A DNA stretch of 64,000 nt from Archegozetes longisetosus. Its lineage: Eukaryota > Arthropoda > Arachnida > Sarcoptiformes > Trhypochthoniidae. Positions 25,401 through 37,225 of the stretch are shown here, piece after piece. Under the pieces are notes generated by a model. The model made no database searches and had not been told where the DNA came from. It saw nothing but the letters and a program-made list of their open reading frames with translations. The translations under genes were made by a program, and so were the position numbers. The stretch spans positions 8,896,238-8,960,237 of the forward strand of contig JAEMBT020000008.1 in the NCBI GenBank assembly GCA_018873245.2, written 5' to 3'. Numbering within the stretch: the first letter of the stretch is position 1; every line of letters starts with the position of its first letter.

Positions 25401-26744
25401 GTAGTCAGATCTTATGATAGGGGATCATAATAAAAAATGGAAGACAACAGCTTCCTTACTCTATTAAAAACGGAATTGATTTATATCCTCTCAATAACCA
25501 ATATATCACTCATTGGATTTATTGACGGGTTTGAGTGATCGAGGGTTAGAGCTCAAAAGAACTTCAAACAGGCCAATTGTTTTGAAGACTAAAAAATCTC
25601 TTTAACGTTGACGTATTTACATAGAGAAAATATTTGTTTCGGTTTCAGATATTTTAGCCTGAACCTTTGGTTTTAAAATTACTTCAATATTTCAAACAGG
25701 AAAAGTGTCAATTAATTCTATTTTTAATGCATAACAACTTTTGAATCATAATTTTTGTTATATCGATTTATATTCTGCAACTCTCTATCAAAAGTTTTCT
25801 CAAACTTTGTATATTTATAATTTATTTAGGTATTTTGCTAATAAGCAGTAAAAATGTCCTAAATTGTCATAGAAGATATATTTTGTGAATTATTATTAGA
25901 ATCTATATTTTCCGTTTCGAATAATCCGACCTTTTTAACCATAGGAGTAAAGAGTGATTATGCATTGGGTCGTAAAATAAATAGTGCAAATATCTACGTA
26001 TGGAACGGATATTTTGAATCAAACTGTAATGGGCTACAGTTTGGTAGTGAAACAGTGGGAGATTTCACAAACATAAATTTCTGGGATATAGAAATTGGTA
26101 AAGCACAGAAAGCTGGTATTGGTATTACCACATGTGATGGCAGTGTCATAGATGGTGTTAACTATAAAAACATAACAATAAGAGGTGCATCGATGCCAAT
26201 CTATTTCCTGGTGTGGGATCGTTTGAGAAGCGGTGAATCCAATAAAAAAGTGGGCACAATTAAAAATATTAAGCTAACAGACATAACAGTGTCCCATCAG
26301 GCGCCCAATAGTAAAGGACAAATGTATACGTCTACCTTTGCCGGTCATAAAGATTCCCATATTGAAAATGTTGTCTTCGAAAATTTAAAGCTTACTGCCA
26401 TAGGGAATGGAACTAAAGAAGATGCATCAATAGTACCCCCAAAACGTGTCTCAGACTATTCTCCAAGCTATTTCGGAAAGACACCTGCCACCTACTTTTA
26501 CATCCAACACGCGAAAGGTATAACATTTACAAATGTTACTTTCGATTTTGATCACCATGACGAAAGGCCAGGAATTGTTGCTACTGATGTTAACGGCTTG
26601 ACTTTTCATAATGTGAAAGCAAAGAAAACGGTCTCTGAAGCTCTTAGATTGGAAAAAGTAGAAAAACTGTCATTAACAAAATATGAAGGACTTAAAGACC
26701 AAGAGATTAATAGTATAACTAATGAAACTAAAATTAACTCATAA
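22463..26744 (+). CDS. GH28-like pectin-lyase-fold glycoside hydrolase, 4 exons
   Basis: Exons 22463-22745, 24682-24849, 25068-25298 and 25945-26744 join in phase 1 at each border to 493 residues. A short hydrophobic start (MIIWGLAWSVRCA) may be a signal peptide. It leads into VKDYGAKGDGKANDTPAINDAI, the usual opening of GH28 and related beta-helix proteins, and GGDIVFPAGTY. Exons 3-4 hold the helix core: DAIDLMGCRNVAIHDVHF, GCSDDTIG/VKSDYALGR and CNGLQFGSET. The paired Asp of the GH28 active site is present. The usual GHG histidine site reads CNG, and no RIK is seen, so activity on polygalacturonan is uncertain. A bacterial-like GH28-related family fits better. Intron 1 contains two transposons. 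Such genes are often transferred into arthropods from microbes; here the introns show long residence. Confidence 0.85.
22978..23668. mobile_element. Palindromic Tc1/mariner-type MITE in intron 1 of the GH28-like gene
   Basis: Flanked by TA on both sides (22976-22977 and 23669-23670). The ends CTAGGACACTCCAAA and TTTGGAGTCCCCTAG are inverted, and the arms stay complementary for about 300 bp. The inner part contains CCGGGCTAATGGGTCTAAGG and a GTTCGTCGAGCTGAAC block that recur at 58.1 and 59.4 kb. No coding sequence. Confidence 0.85.
23762..24267. mobile_element. Tc1/mariner-type element with DUF4817-like remnant
   Basis: TA duplications (23760-23761, 24268-24269) flank inverted ends CTGTCCGTTTTTTTTTAAAA and TTTTAAAAAAACGGACAG. 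The ORF 23825-24085 includes TTKERIFILKTHLLTKSCDKV and GLTNATILRIESN, the helix-turn-helix pattern of DUF4817 found at the start of many arthropod transposases. The catalytic part is missing, so it is non-autonomous. Confidence 0.85.
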
Positions 26745-28380
26745 ATAAATAAATGAACTTGCATAAAGAGTAAATTAAACTAATTTGCATAAAAATTACA
26801 TTGAGTTACGTATATTTACTTAAGAATAGGGATAAAATAGATTTTATTACAGTTCTTTAATCATAATTTTAAGATGATTTTTAGAATCAAGCTCGCTTTG
26901 CTCTATCAAATATAGAACAAGTAATTTTGAGTTTATAACACAGAACACAGTAATTGCTATAAACACGATTTTGTCAAAATACCAATATATAACTTTAATT
27001 GCATAAAATAAGTTGAGTTAAATAATATATTATGTTTTAAAAAATTATTCATAGATTCTATTAGAATTCTGATAATTTCTATAAAACTTTGTTTATTGGT
27101 TAAGATGTTTATTAACTTCGGAGTATATTGTTGATCATAATGAGGATTAACTCCGTTAGACAAATTTAAAAGCTTATCACCGAATGGATTGAAAATTAAG
27201 TTATTGTTTTTATCGTAAATCCAATGTATTTTACATTTAATTATACTAGGGTTCTATACAACTGTTGTGTATTTGAACAAACAATTATGATATCCCAAAA
27301 TTGCTAAACTGTACCTTTTTTATTTCACATTGCTTTGTTCCCTTTGTTCCCTTTGTTTTTTGCTTTGTTTCTCATCTCCAATACATAATCCGTCAGCAGA
27401 ATCTCAAACTTTAGTATTACACCTTTCAATGATTAATACTACTTCACTTATTATTGTCTGATTACATCCCGATTTCACTTCATCTCTAAGTTCTCTAAAT
27501 TCATTATATTTAAAGGCCTGAAGAAACCGCCTAAGGGGTAGTTCCCTAAAGATATCAAAATAGAGGTCAGTGGTAATGGGTCTGTCACTAACGATCTGAT
27601 TGAGAAATGGCACAAAACAATTTGGTCTAAAAGACCCGGAGGTTTTGTCCTAAATGAACACTCGAAGCCCCTACCGGTTTCGAGTGCCGAACCCTACTGG
27701 ACATCGATGTCGCGACACCCCATAGGAGTGCAATTATATGTGTTCCTTTGAGAGGGGCGTAGTTATGTTCGATTGAAATTGCAATAATCTTTTGAGAGGA
27801 CAAAAATACTTTGAATTCGACTATTACTGAATGCAGTAAAAAAACGTGTAAAACGGTATACATTGAGTCTTTGATTATTATTATTATTATGGTTTAATTG
27901 CCTATCTATTGTATTATTATATTCATCAATAAATTCTGCTTTTATTACAATTAAATACCTAACTGATATTTAAGCCAGCTTTTGATAGAAACTCATAGGT
28001 TATATATGAACAGATTAGAGAAAGATGACATTTGCTATACAATTTTCAGGTGATTCACAATAATTGCGTAGAAGCAACCAAGTGTTTTTTCATGATTCTC
28101 TTATCAGGAATCGTGCGTTGGTCTTGAATATAGCTCACAATTAATCTTCTTTAAATAGCAATTGGAGACAGATTTATTGTTCGAATAATCCAAAATGCGA
28201 TAAAAGATTACATGAGTCAGTAATATATGCTAGCTCAATAAATGACAAGTATGTATCTGATTATTGCTAGGGTGGGTATCAAAAATATCATATGAAGAGT
28301 TTAATGTATGACATGTGCATTTTATTATAAAGGTAACACACAACTGAATAGCAGTCACATTTGAAGAGTTGTTGAATATT
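26745..28380. other. Intergenic stretch with a GC-richer patch
   Basis: No gene assigned. 27400-27860 is GC-richer and open on the minus strand in two frames (27404-27613 and 27627-27863), but neither gives a recognisable protein. CACTCGAA and TTCGAGTG form a perfect 8 bp stem around 27659-27686. A TTA microsatellite lies at about 27876-27890. Confidence 0.4.
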
Positions 28381-28618
28381 TTCGTTTTAGGTATGTTTTA
28401 TAGTTTTCCGCTTCATTTTGCTTTAAAACATGTATATCCGTAATCAGTGTAAATCGTAAAAAACTGACGATTAGATATATAATTTATTAGGTTTTCGAGA
28501 ATGCATGACTTGACCTGTCGTTGTAAGATAAACTTTAAAGGAACTTTTGTTAAGGGTGCTAACTAAGTTGTCACTATTTAAGCCTGTAAACTTGTTTCTT
28601 TTGTATAGCATAGCAGGT

Positions 28619-28717
28619 ATAAAATACACTTCTTTGCATATATAATGTGTTTGTGGTGCTCAGATAGTGAGAGAATTTATACTTAGCTATCCGAGCACCA
28701 TCGATTGATGAAATAAA
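28619..28717 (+). promoter_or_regulatory. TATA box, strong hairpin and AATAAA in one short unit
   Basis: GGTATAAAATA (from about 28617) is followed by GGTGCTCAGATAG and its near-perfect inverse CTATCCGAGCACC (28655-28699, 13 bp stem with one mismatch) and then AATAAA at about 28711. This order is typical of the R region of a retroelement LTR. It lies about 350 bp before the DXO gene, so it could also serve as its promoter. Confidence 0.4.
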
Positions 28718-28757
28718 ACCTCATAGATTTCAAGGTCGAGTTTTTTTGTTTGTTCTT

Positions 28758-28787
28758 GTATATATATATATATATATATATATATAC
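28758..28787. repeat. (TA)n microsatellite
   Basis: About 14 TA dinucleotides in a row. Confidence 0.9.
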
Positions 28788-29054
28788 AACTATAACTATA
28801 GATACATTTCAAGGTGACAGTTAAGTTTTTTTATAGAGCTTCAGAGCTTATACGAAAGAGCATGCAATGAATCATTTGGCACTTCTAACGATATAATTCT
28901 CTATTTCATGAATTCCCTTTTGAAGAAATTCTCAAGTTATAGCTGAGGATTTAGAAGTACAGATGGATCGGTTGAATCTTGGGACCGAGAATAGAAGAGC
29001 GGAAGAATTTTTAAAATTCGCATAAGTGATCTTTCCTCTATATCCCCGTCATTT

Positions 29055-30020
29055 CAGAACCATAAGCTTCTTGGCACTTTTCGAATTAACGGGAAGCAGG
29101 AATATTGCACTGATGCCGAGTACGAGAAATTGATCCCTAAAGATGCCTATGAGAGAAAAATTGGAACTTTTCTTGGAACCGGTTATGAAAATGCTGAGTT
29201 AATAGAAGACTATTATCTTTACCACAAGCTGAAGCATGATTATTTTCTCAAATGGTTGATTGAAAGCAGGTTTTTTGAGGGAGTGGAGGAACGCAAATAC
29301 AAGAAGCCAGACTTTATTTGCTTTGGTAGCAGGATTAGTGATCCAATGATAACACCTTGTATTACACGTTTTGGGGATTGGGAAATCTTTGCTGCGAAAT
29401 TTAACGATTCCATCTTCCTCTGGCATGAAAAATGTCATGATGCTCGGGACATAGAATCTTTTTATGGTATATATTTTGAGCACATCTTGACAAAGCAGAA
29501 TCCTGAAGCGTCCCCACCAAATGTGTTGGAGAACACTTTCGTAATCAACGAGGTGACTTTCGGCTCCCATCAGATTCTCTGTATGAGTGAAATAGATGCT
29601 GTGAACGATAATGGAGAATGGGTTGAGATTAAGGTTTATAAGGAATGCCCTCCGAAAGGACTGAGTGGCAAACATCTAAAGTACTGGGCCCAAAGTATCG
29701 TTCCTGGAGTGAAACATCTTATCATTGGAAAACGAGATAACTCAGGTCGCTTGCTGGACATCAAAGATATGACAGTTGATACAATTGCCATGAAGTTTGA
29801 GTGGCGTCCCGAAACCTGCTATCAATTTGAGCACAGGTTATTGCAGTGGATCAAAAGTCACTTCACAGAGAACAATCCCAAGATAGTCAAAAAGTTCACA
29901 TGGACTTTTGACTCCCATAAAGTTACTTCTGCTAATGTCGTTGATCAAAAAATTTCGAAGACGATGTTTCCCGAGTGGTTTGTTGATGGAGTGATGACAG
30001 TTAATGTTATGCAGATATAA
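29055..30020 (+). CDS. DXO/Rai1-family RNA decapping nuclease
   Basis: The family removes incomplete or NAD caps and degrades the RNA 5'-3' in the nucleus or cytoplasm. The frame is open from about 28995 and has good similarity from LGTFRINGKQEYCTDAEYEK on; a CATTTCAG acceptor at 29057 suggests that a short first exon lies upstream. Features in order: IYFEHI, the counterpart of GYKFE; CMSEIDAV, the metal-binding E-x-D; WVEIKVYKE with the E-[IL]-K catalytic pair; KYWAQSIVPGVKHLIIGKRD, the conserved WAQS block. All catalytic acids and the lysine are present. The body is intronless. No ATG starts the conserved region, so the true start is unresolved. About 320 residues are visible, against 350-400 in most members. 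Confidence 0.88.
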   Translation, partial: QNHKLLGTFRINGKQEYCTDAEYEKLIPKDAYERKIGTFLGTGYENAELIEDYYLYHKLKHDYFLKWLIESRFFEGVEERKYKKPDFICFGSRISDPMITPCITRFGDWEIFAAKFNDSIFLWHEKCHDARDIESFYGIYFEHILTKQNPEASPPNVLENTFVINEVTFGSHQILCMSEIDAVNDNGEWVEIKVYKECPPKGLSGKHLKYWAQSIVPGVKHLIIGKRDNSGRLLDIKDMTVDTIAMKFEWRPETCYQFEHRLLQWIKSHFTENNPKIVKKFTWTFDSHKVTSANVVDQKISKTMFPEWFVDGVMTVNVMQI

Positions 30021-32026
30021 ATTCTCTGATTTTAAATCAGTTTTTCATTCTTTTAAAATAGTTTGTCAAACAGTTATCTTTAAAATGCTTTATATTTTAT
30101 GTAATGCTTTACTAACGCTTTAAAGGTTATCAATGTATTAACGTTTGCTATGAAATGCTGCTCATATTTTAAAAGAATAACAATTCAGATCTATTTTGTT
30201 TATATAAGATATGTTTAAAAACTGGTAAAGAGAGTCAGTCTTTGGGCGGAGGCCTCGAGGAGAGGACCTCATTATGCCTTTAAGTGAAAGTGAAAAAGCG
30301 TTAGAATGAAGTAAAAATCTTTTTATATGTGAAAACCTTTAAATATGTTTATAACATTTTTATGTATCAATCTAATAATGAAATCACGTCTAAACTTTAT
30401 GTTATATTTCTTTATCTATTTGTTATTAAATATTATTTTAAATACTTATAATTTTTAAGAAAATAAAAGATTGCAATCAAACAAAGCCTAACATTACTAA
30501 TATTTTAATAGAATATTTGTTACAGAATTCTGGATAAATAGTTAACTTTAGTCCCAAGTTATGCGTTTAGGTTTATGAGCTCGAACCTGAACGGCATAAC
30601 ATTAACATGAAGATCAACAGAATGAAGGAGGACAATAAGAAAGAGGATAATGTACAAGAAGCCTATAAAATGGGAGTAAGTCACCTAAAGCGGAGAAACA
30701 ACTAAGTCCGTAGACAAATGTGCTGCAATAGTCAATGATCTTCGTCAATTCATTTACGATGCATATGTAAAGGAATAAAGTTTAAGATTATTTTCTATTT
30801 ATTAAAAGATAGCTCAATTAACAATTTTTATGTCAATTACAGTTTGGTCTAGTAATAAGTTTTCACATGATTTTGGATTTATCTTATATTTAAAGTTGTG
30901 AAAAGGTTTCAAGTATTGACTTATGGGGATTAAAATAGTGAGAGATTAAAACTTTTAAAGTCGCCAGAAGTCTGACTCTTTTGGTCAATAACCTGTTTTA
31001 TTGTTTTTCTTACTCTTTATATACAAAAAAATCAAATGTATCTTCAGTTATATTAAAGAAAGTAATTAGTAAGTTTCAAATGAAGATATAATTTTTAAAG
31101 GGTAAATATGGAAAAATTACACATATTATATATTTTGTTATATAAAATTCTTTAATAAAGCAATTTTAATTGAGCTAAGCTTTTATTTGTATAAATAAAT
31201 AAGAAAAACATAAAAATACAGATTTGATTGTTCGTACATATAAATTCATGATTGTTGTCCTTATGAGTTTTTAAATTTTCTTATTTTACTTTTTTAAACA
31301 CTACAACACGATCATTTTTACCGTTAGAGCAATTAACTTTTACATAATACTCGATCTCTGCTCAATATAATCAATCCAGAGGTACTGAAATCTCGCATTG
31401 ATTGGCAAGCTTTAACTGATAATTATCTATGGTTAAGCTCATTTTTATTGTTGCTTCTGCAAATGATGTTTTATCGTTCACTTTTAAATAGAATAGAGTG
31501 AGCAAAAGTAAATATCTCAATAAAGTGTTTTAAAAGTAATGGAAATTCACCGGAAGCCATAATGACAATAGAAAATTGGAATACATAATTAAACATGATC
31601 GAAATTATATGAGGCAGTTGGAACCGAGAGGATCTTGATTCTCTTTTGGTAATTACTAATCTAATTGTACTTCACTTAAAGTTTCGCTCGAGATCACAGA
31701 TTGAAACTCAAAAATTGAGCAACGGGAAAAAGAGAATAGAATCGCATTTAACTTTATAAGGAATTGCTTAATCCTTAAAATAGCGGTGAATTAAGTGAAG
31801 CTGATATCTTAAAAAGAGAACAGAGTTTACCAGAATAACTAATTTCTTTCCAAGGGAAAAGTATACCAAAAACTGAAATTGAACGGGTATAAGTATATGT
31901 AAATTCAATAAGTACTGGCATAAATTGCAAAATTTGTGTAGATCTGAGAAACGAGTATTGTTAAAGGCGAGAAAAATTACTTTATAAAAATGTCTGAAAT
32001 TATTAATACAGTATTTTAAAGCTTTT
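30021..32026. other. 3' flank of DXO and AT-rich intergenic stretch
   Basis: A GC-rich imperfect stem (GGAGGCCTCGAGGAGAGGACCTC) lies around 30246-30270. I found no coding exon. 31680-32000 has scattered coding-like bits that could be the upstream part of the RCC1-kinase relic. Confidence 0.4.
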
Positions 32027-34004
32027 GAAGATTTTATTAAAAGTATTAAGCTTTTACATGTTTTTAAAGATAGTTATAATAGAAGCAACACGTTTGTTGT
32101 TACAAAAGATGACAAAATATATGCATTTTGTTATAATGGAAGCGGAGCATTAGGTTTCGATCATCAAAATTTGACAACGGAGTTGGCTATTAATGGAGAA
32201 TTGAGTGGAAGCAAATAGTTGACTTCAAAAATAGTTATTACGTGATTGCGCTTACTATTGACGGAAATTTATTATTAGGGTCGCAATAGAGATGGACTGT
32301 TAGCCAATGCAAGAGATTATAACGAGATATATAAGCCAGAATTGATTATTTGAGTAACAAGATTGTTGATATTTGTTGTTATTCCAATTGTTCACTAGCC
32401 TTGACAAGCAACGGTGATGTATATGCCTGGAGTAGTAATAGGAGATCACAGATTGGAAATAATGAAGAAATGGAAAATAGAAGAGATGCAGCTTTTAGGA
32501 TTTAATTAATACCAATTTGTGTTGAAGGATTTAATGCAAAAAGCCAAGACTATTGCATGTGGTTTACAACATTCGATGTTTTCAACATTAAAGGGAAATA
32601 AGGTTAGTTGGAATTGTAATGCATGTGGTCGATTTGGTGTTAGATCGCCAAAAATTAACTCAAAAAATGTATCCAAACTTGTTGAAATCGAAGCTTTTTA
32701 AATAAAATAAGTTGTGGTAAATACCACAGTTTATTGTTATCGGATGATGGAGATATTTATATTTGTGGTAGTAATGCATATGCACAATTAGGAAATAAAG
32801 AAATTAAAGTGTAAAGAGAATATTTTTTGAAATTGAAATTTCAGAATAAATTTACAGATATAGTCTCATATTTTCTTGAGGAAATTTCAGTCATTTCATT
32901 AGAGAATGAAAAAATTTTTATTTGTCTTAAAAATAGGAGATAAATAAAAGTATCTTTAAAAGAAACACGATTCAAGAGTTTTGATGAGGATTTTGCAAGT
33001 TGTATTCAAATCACATACAAAAAATTGACATCGAGAAAAGATTTGAGGTATAAAATGGAAACGAAGGATATAATCGCAAATTTGTTGAAAATAAAGTGAT
33101 CGCTTCCTGGAGTTATGGTATTGTATACAAAGTAATAAATCAGTAAACAAAATTATTCTGGTTAAGGAATCATTATATTCAAAATATTGCAAGAGAATTT
33201 GATATTTTCTTAAAATTGAAAAACGATTTGATTGCGAAGTTAGAATCATTCTGAACTGAAGATAATTATTACGAGTTCAATGAGAACAAAGTTTCTGAAC
33301 TGTTGAGTCCATTTAGTCATATCTTCAGAAAAGTCCTTGTTTACTATACATTCAAATGAAATTGTGTTCATTTACTCTGAAAAGAGCCATGACTAAACTA
33401 AATCAAGAAATGAATCAAAAATTATCACAATGAATCATTTGAGTTATATTTCAAGTGAATTATTCATTGAAGTATTAGAAAGTGTTGATTATTTGTATAA
33501 GCTGAAAATTGTTCACCAAAATTTAAAGCCGACTAATATTTTAATGACTAGTGGGTTAAATAAAAGGTTCGTTAAAGTCCCTGATTTTAGTTTAACCGCC
33601 GCTCATGAGTTTGTCAGTCAATCGCATACTTTTGATGTTAAAAATCGTGAATTAATCATGAACGGCTGAAAAAAGCTAACCATGGCTTCGATGTAGACTT
33701 GAAACCGATTAGTGGAAAAACCAGTGGAATTCGGTTAAAACTCCAAGATCAATGTACTTTAAACACTAGAATCGACAAATTAACCGCCACTGGGACTATG
33801 ATCATAATTAAATTAACGATTGATTTGTTAATTAATTATGAGGCAATGCAAACTTCTTTAAAAGTTTTGGGTCTCGCATTATTCGTCAATTTCATTATGA
33901 TTATGCTTAGAATGTCTAAAAGTTATTGGAAATCTCTAAGACCAATCGTTTCAAATAAGGAATGCTTGATTAACATTCTGAATTTTTTCAGAAGTGAAAG
34001 ATGA
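32027..34004 (+). pseudogene. RCC1-repeat plus protein-kinase gene, decayed
   Basis: The order is RCC1-like repeats, then a kinase. Readable pieces include TFVVTKDDKIYAFCYNGSGALGF (about 32090), then HSMFSTLKGNKVSWNCNACGRFG (32575-32640) and a further repeat near 32730. A glycine loop GSYGIVYKV follows at about 33110, HQNLKPTNIL (from HRDLKPxN) at 33511-33545 and DFS (from DFG) at about 33583. Several stops and frameshifts break it, and the catalytic Asp of HRD is Asn here. No introns are apparent, so it may have arisen by retroposition, or the family may be intron-poor. I associate this domain order with chelicerate genomes. Surely not functional as a kinase. Confidence 0.75.
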
Positions 34005-34502
34005 TAGACTTGGAGACAAGATGACCATAGATCTATTGATGGTTTAACTGGATTGAAAGTAACAGTGATTTATGCATTTGCGTGAACTTTCCTCCTAATC
34101 TTTCTATCATCCAGTGTAAAATTCTCGTTGAAATTCAGTGTTATATATCCTTAAATTTGCAAATTTTTCTTGAGTATAATTGTTTTACTTCATTACTGAA
34201 TGTAGGAATGTATGGCATTAATCATAAAAGTATCTGATTTAGATTGAAGAATTTACTAAAATGTAATGAATTTTTGATTATTTAAAAGTTAAAGACCAAT
34301 AACAATATAATGAAGTTTTAAATCCTTACATTCAGCTAGGGATAATTTCTTTTAGATGAGCGCCATTTGAATCGATACATCTTTTAATGAGTTTGATTGA
34401 ATTCTCTATGACTCTAACCATAACTTTTTTAATTAATTTAATTAGATATTAAAATTCCTGTTAATTAAAGACTACCAAAGATTAAGCTTAAATAAATGAT
34501 GC
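34005..34502. other. AT-rich stretch before the nested transposons
   Basis: A GC-richer patch at 34330-34430 (GATGAGCGCCATTTGAATCG) may be a transposase remnant, but it is too short to name. Confidence 0.35.
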
Positions 34503-35239
34503 AATATATTAGATGGGATCAGTGAAAACAGGAATTTCATATCTTTAAAACTATATTTAATGGTGAAATAATAATTATGTCTAATGAACATATTCGCCTC
34601 CCGTCTGGTTGACAAAGGCCCAGCTAGGTCAGAGGTTACACTTACCAATGGCGCTATTGTTTAGACTGATTTCTCTCATAACTTTTTCGTACACAGCATG
34701 AAGTTGAACTTCATTTTGATAACTTTTATTTTTGTCTCTTTATTCTTGCAAATTGTTTATTTTGCAAGTCAAAATAAACAAGTCAAATAAAGACTTTTAA
34801 AATTTGTAAATTAATTTTAGTTTGATGCTGCTTTCAAAAAGTTATAAGAAAGAAATCAATTTATAAAATAGTGCCACTGGTAAGTGTAACCTATGACCTC
34901 CCTGGGCTTTGCTAACCAGACGGGGGCGAATATGTCTTTATCTGGTTCTATGTCAAAACAGCTAAAGTAAAAATAGCTAACGCAAAAACAGCTAAAATAA
35001 AACAGCTAATCAATATAAGCTAATATAAAAAGCGCTAATGGTAAAATTAGCTAATCAAAATCAGCTAATTTAAAAAAATTATGATAAACGATTTCAATTG
35101 AGTTTTATTGTTATAGTACTTCGATAATCAAATATATCAAATTAAACATTCAAATTAATATCATGAGATAAAGTATTGAGGTATTCGAGTATATTACTAT
35201 TGTCATATTAACACATGATTGAACACGTTCTGCACAAAC

Positions 35240-36550
35240 TCAATATATTTTACTTTGTGATGGTTGTGGTAGTCCTGCTTCATACTGGTTGAGTTTAAAC
35301 CTAACGAGAGATTCTTCCTTCAACGCATCAATAAGTTTCCAAATAGCGGGATGTGACGCACCAATAAGTGAACTTAATCGACGGTGCCATCCTTCGATGT
35401 TATTGCTTGTCTTTGGTATACTATCAACCACAGCATCATAGCAATTCCATAGATGAATTGCATATCTTGGAGAACGTCTTCTATGTCTTAATAAATGTCC
35501 GATGTAATTGTTTTCAAAGTAATCAATTAGATCTTCTAATAATTGTTCATTGTCAGTGAAGAAAGCAGTATCAGTCAATTGTTCAAAAGCTGTTTCGACG
35601 TCATTGACTGGAACAAAGGCTAGGCATACCAATTTTTTAATGTTATGGGCAAATTCTGCTTCATTTATATAACGCTCACGAATTTGAGGAATATCATTAA
35701 TTCTTCTACAAATGGCTTGAGAAAAGTGAATAAAACAGCCACGATGCTCTGAATTTGGAAATGAAATTTGAAAAGCATTAATTGCCGAAAGTTCAAAGTC
35801 AGTTAAAATCGATTGTGGTCGAAGATTATCTTGATGACGTTTAAGTTCTTCAAACACTCGTAAATAACCATCTTGAGTCATATCAGACATAAGAATGAAA
35901 ACGAATGGTAATACATCATTGTATTGAATCGAATGTATGGTATAAAGTTGAGCAAATAGTTGAGGGCATGTTTTGAATGTTCCATCTGCGAACCAATGAT
36001 TGCTATTGGAAAGACGACGTAGGCTATTTTGTGTTGCTAATATAATAAATCTTTTGGGATCTTCAGAACCACTATCATATAAAAGAAATTGTTCGTTGAT
36101 TTCTGTTAACGAGTATTCTTGAGGAATAATTAAATCTGTTAAAGTGGTAGGATTTGCTGGAGCATGGTTGTTTCGTTGACGTCTTCGTTGAATTGTTCGC
36201 TTTATCAAATTGACTGATGGTAATTTACTAGAAACTGAAGGAGTGACATTAGCTGTTCCCACGGCTAAAACATTATTAGTAGATTCTTGAGAATTTGTTG
36301 CAATTTCTTTAATTTTTGCCATAACTTTTTTGGCTTCAACAAGTGCAACATCTTGAACATGATTATGACGATCTGAATGCTGGATTACTTTTCCATCTGA
36401 AGTAATCGCTGTACCACGACATTTATATTAATCAAATTGAGTATAACGCCAATATTTCTTCACAGCCGATTGTTGATATTTTCTAAATAAATAACCATCA
36501 TGTTTTAAAAGTCGATGGCCCTTATTACTCAACAAAAATTGAAGAGACAT
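35240..36550 (-). pseudogene. MULE-A transposase with FLYWCH finger, one internal stop
   Basis: From ATG at 36550 the frame gives 437 codons. The N-terminal FLYWCH zinc finger reads GYLFRKY, YWRYTQFD, then a TAA at 36428-36430, then YKCRG and HSDRHNH. After it comes a MULE transposase core with WFADGTFK (first catalytic Asp), LTDFELSA (second Asp), CFIHFSQ and NNIEGWHRR (Glu). The catalytic triad is intact. The internal stop splits the finger from the core, which alone starts at an ATG at 36322 (360 residues). The stop may have inactivated it, or it may be an assembly error. Confidence 0.88.
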
Positions 36551-37076
36551 TTTTGCACGATATGAGACAATGCAAAAATTCTACACAGTATTCTAACAGT
36601 GATTTGAAAAATTTTGGTTTATATATCAGAGAAATAGACGTAAACGAGGACTCACACGATATTTGAATAAAAAAATAAGAGAATGGTATTTTATGTGTGA
36701 TTTTAATCATGTGGTATGTCGAAGGATTTAGAAATTAGAGATTAACTTAACATATTTAATCCTTTAGTGTCCAGGGTCTGCATTCTGGAAACTTTGCAAT
36801 ATTACAAAAATGTACAGTAAGAACGAACGGTTTGCAATCACCTTATGTCTTGCAATTTGCAATCGTTCGAGAATGTGGCCCCAGATTTCTACGAATATAT
36901 TTACAATAGTATTTTCACATTCTACATCTAATGATATTTGAGGAATTTAAATGGGATTAAGTTAGACTCATGAAATATTATTTTAGTTCTCTTTAATATC
37001 AGCTGAGCCTTTACGAGCTACATTTAATCTTCTTTATTTAATGTTTTGAATAAGTCTCCAATTTGGGTTTGGGTCA

Positions 37077-37225
37077 AAAGACCGACAAACAAAAGACCGA
37101 CAATCAAAAGACCGACGATCAAAAGACCGACAATCAAAAGACCGACAATCAAAAGACCGACACAATCAAAAGACCGACGATCAAATGACCGACGATTAAA
37201 AGACCGACACAATTAAATAACCGAC
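37077..37225. repeat. Tandem 15-17 bp word array at the left end of MULE-B
   Basis: About ten copies of AAAAGACCGAC followed by AATC, GATC or ACAATC. Three inverted copies stand at the other end (40609-40648). Such arrays could serve as multiple transposase binding sites. Confidence 0.9.

Noticed and set aside
29199-29675. Minus-strand frame opposite DXO
   Set aside because: The catalytic motifs are on the plus strand; this frame has none.
37024-37212. Minus-strand frame of repeated VGLLI units
   Set aside because: It is the translated word array at the MULE-B left end, not a protein.
37077-37225. CRISPR-like array
   Set aside because: The copies are directly adjacent with no unique spacers, they recur inverted at the other element end, and the context is a eukaryotic transposon.
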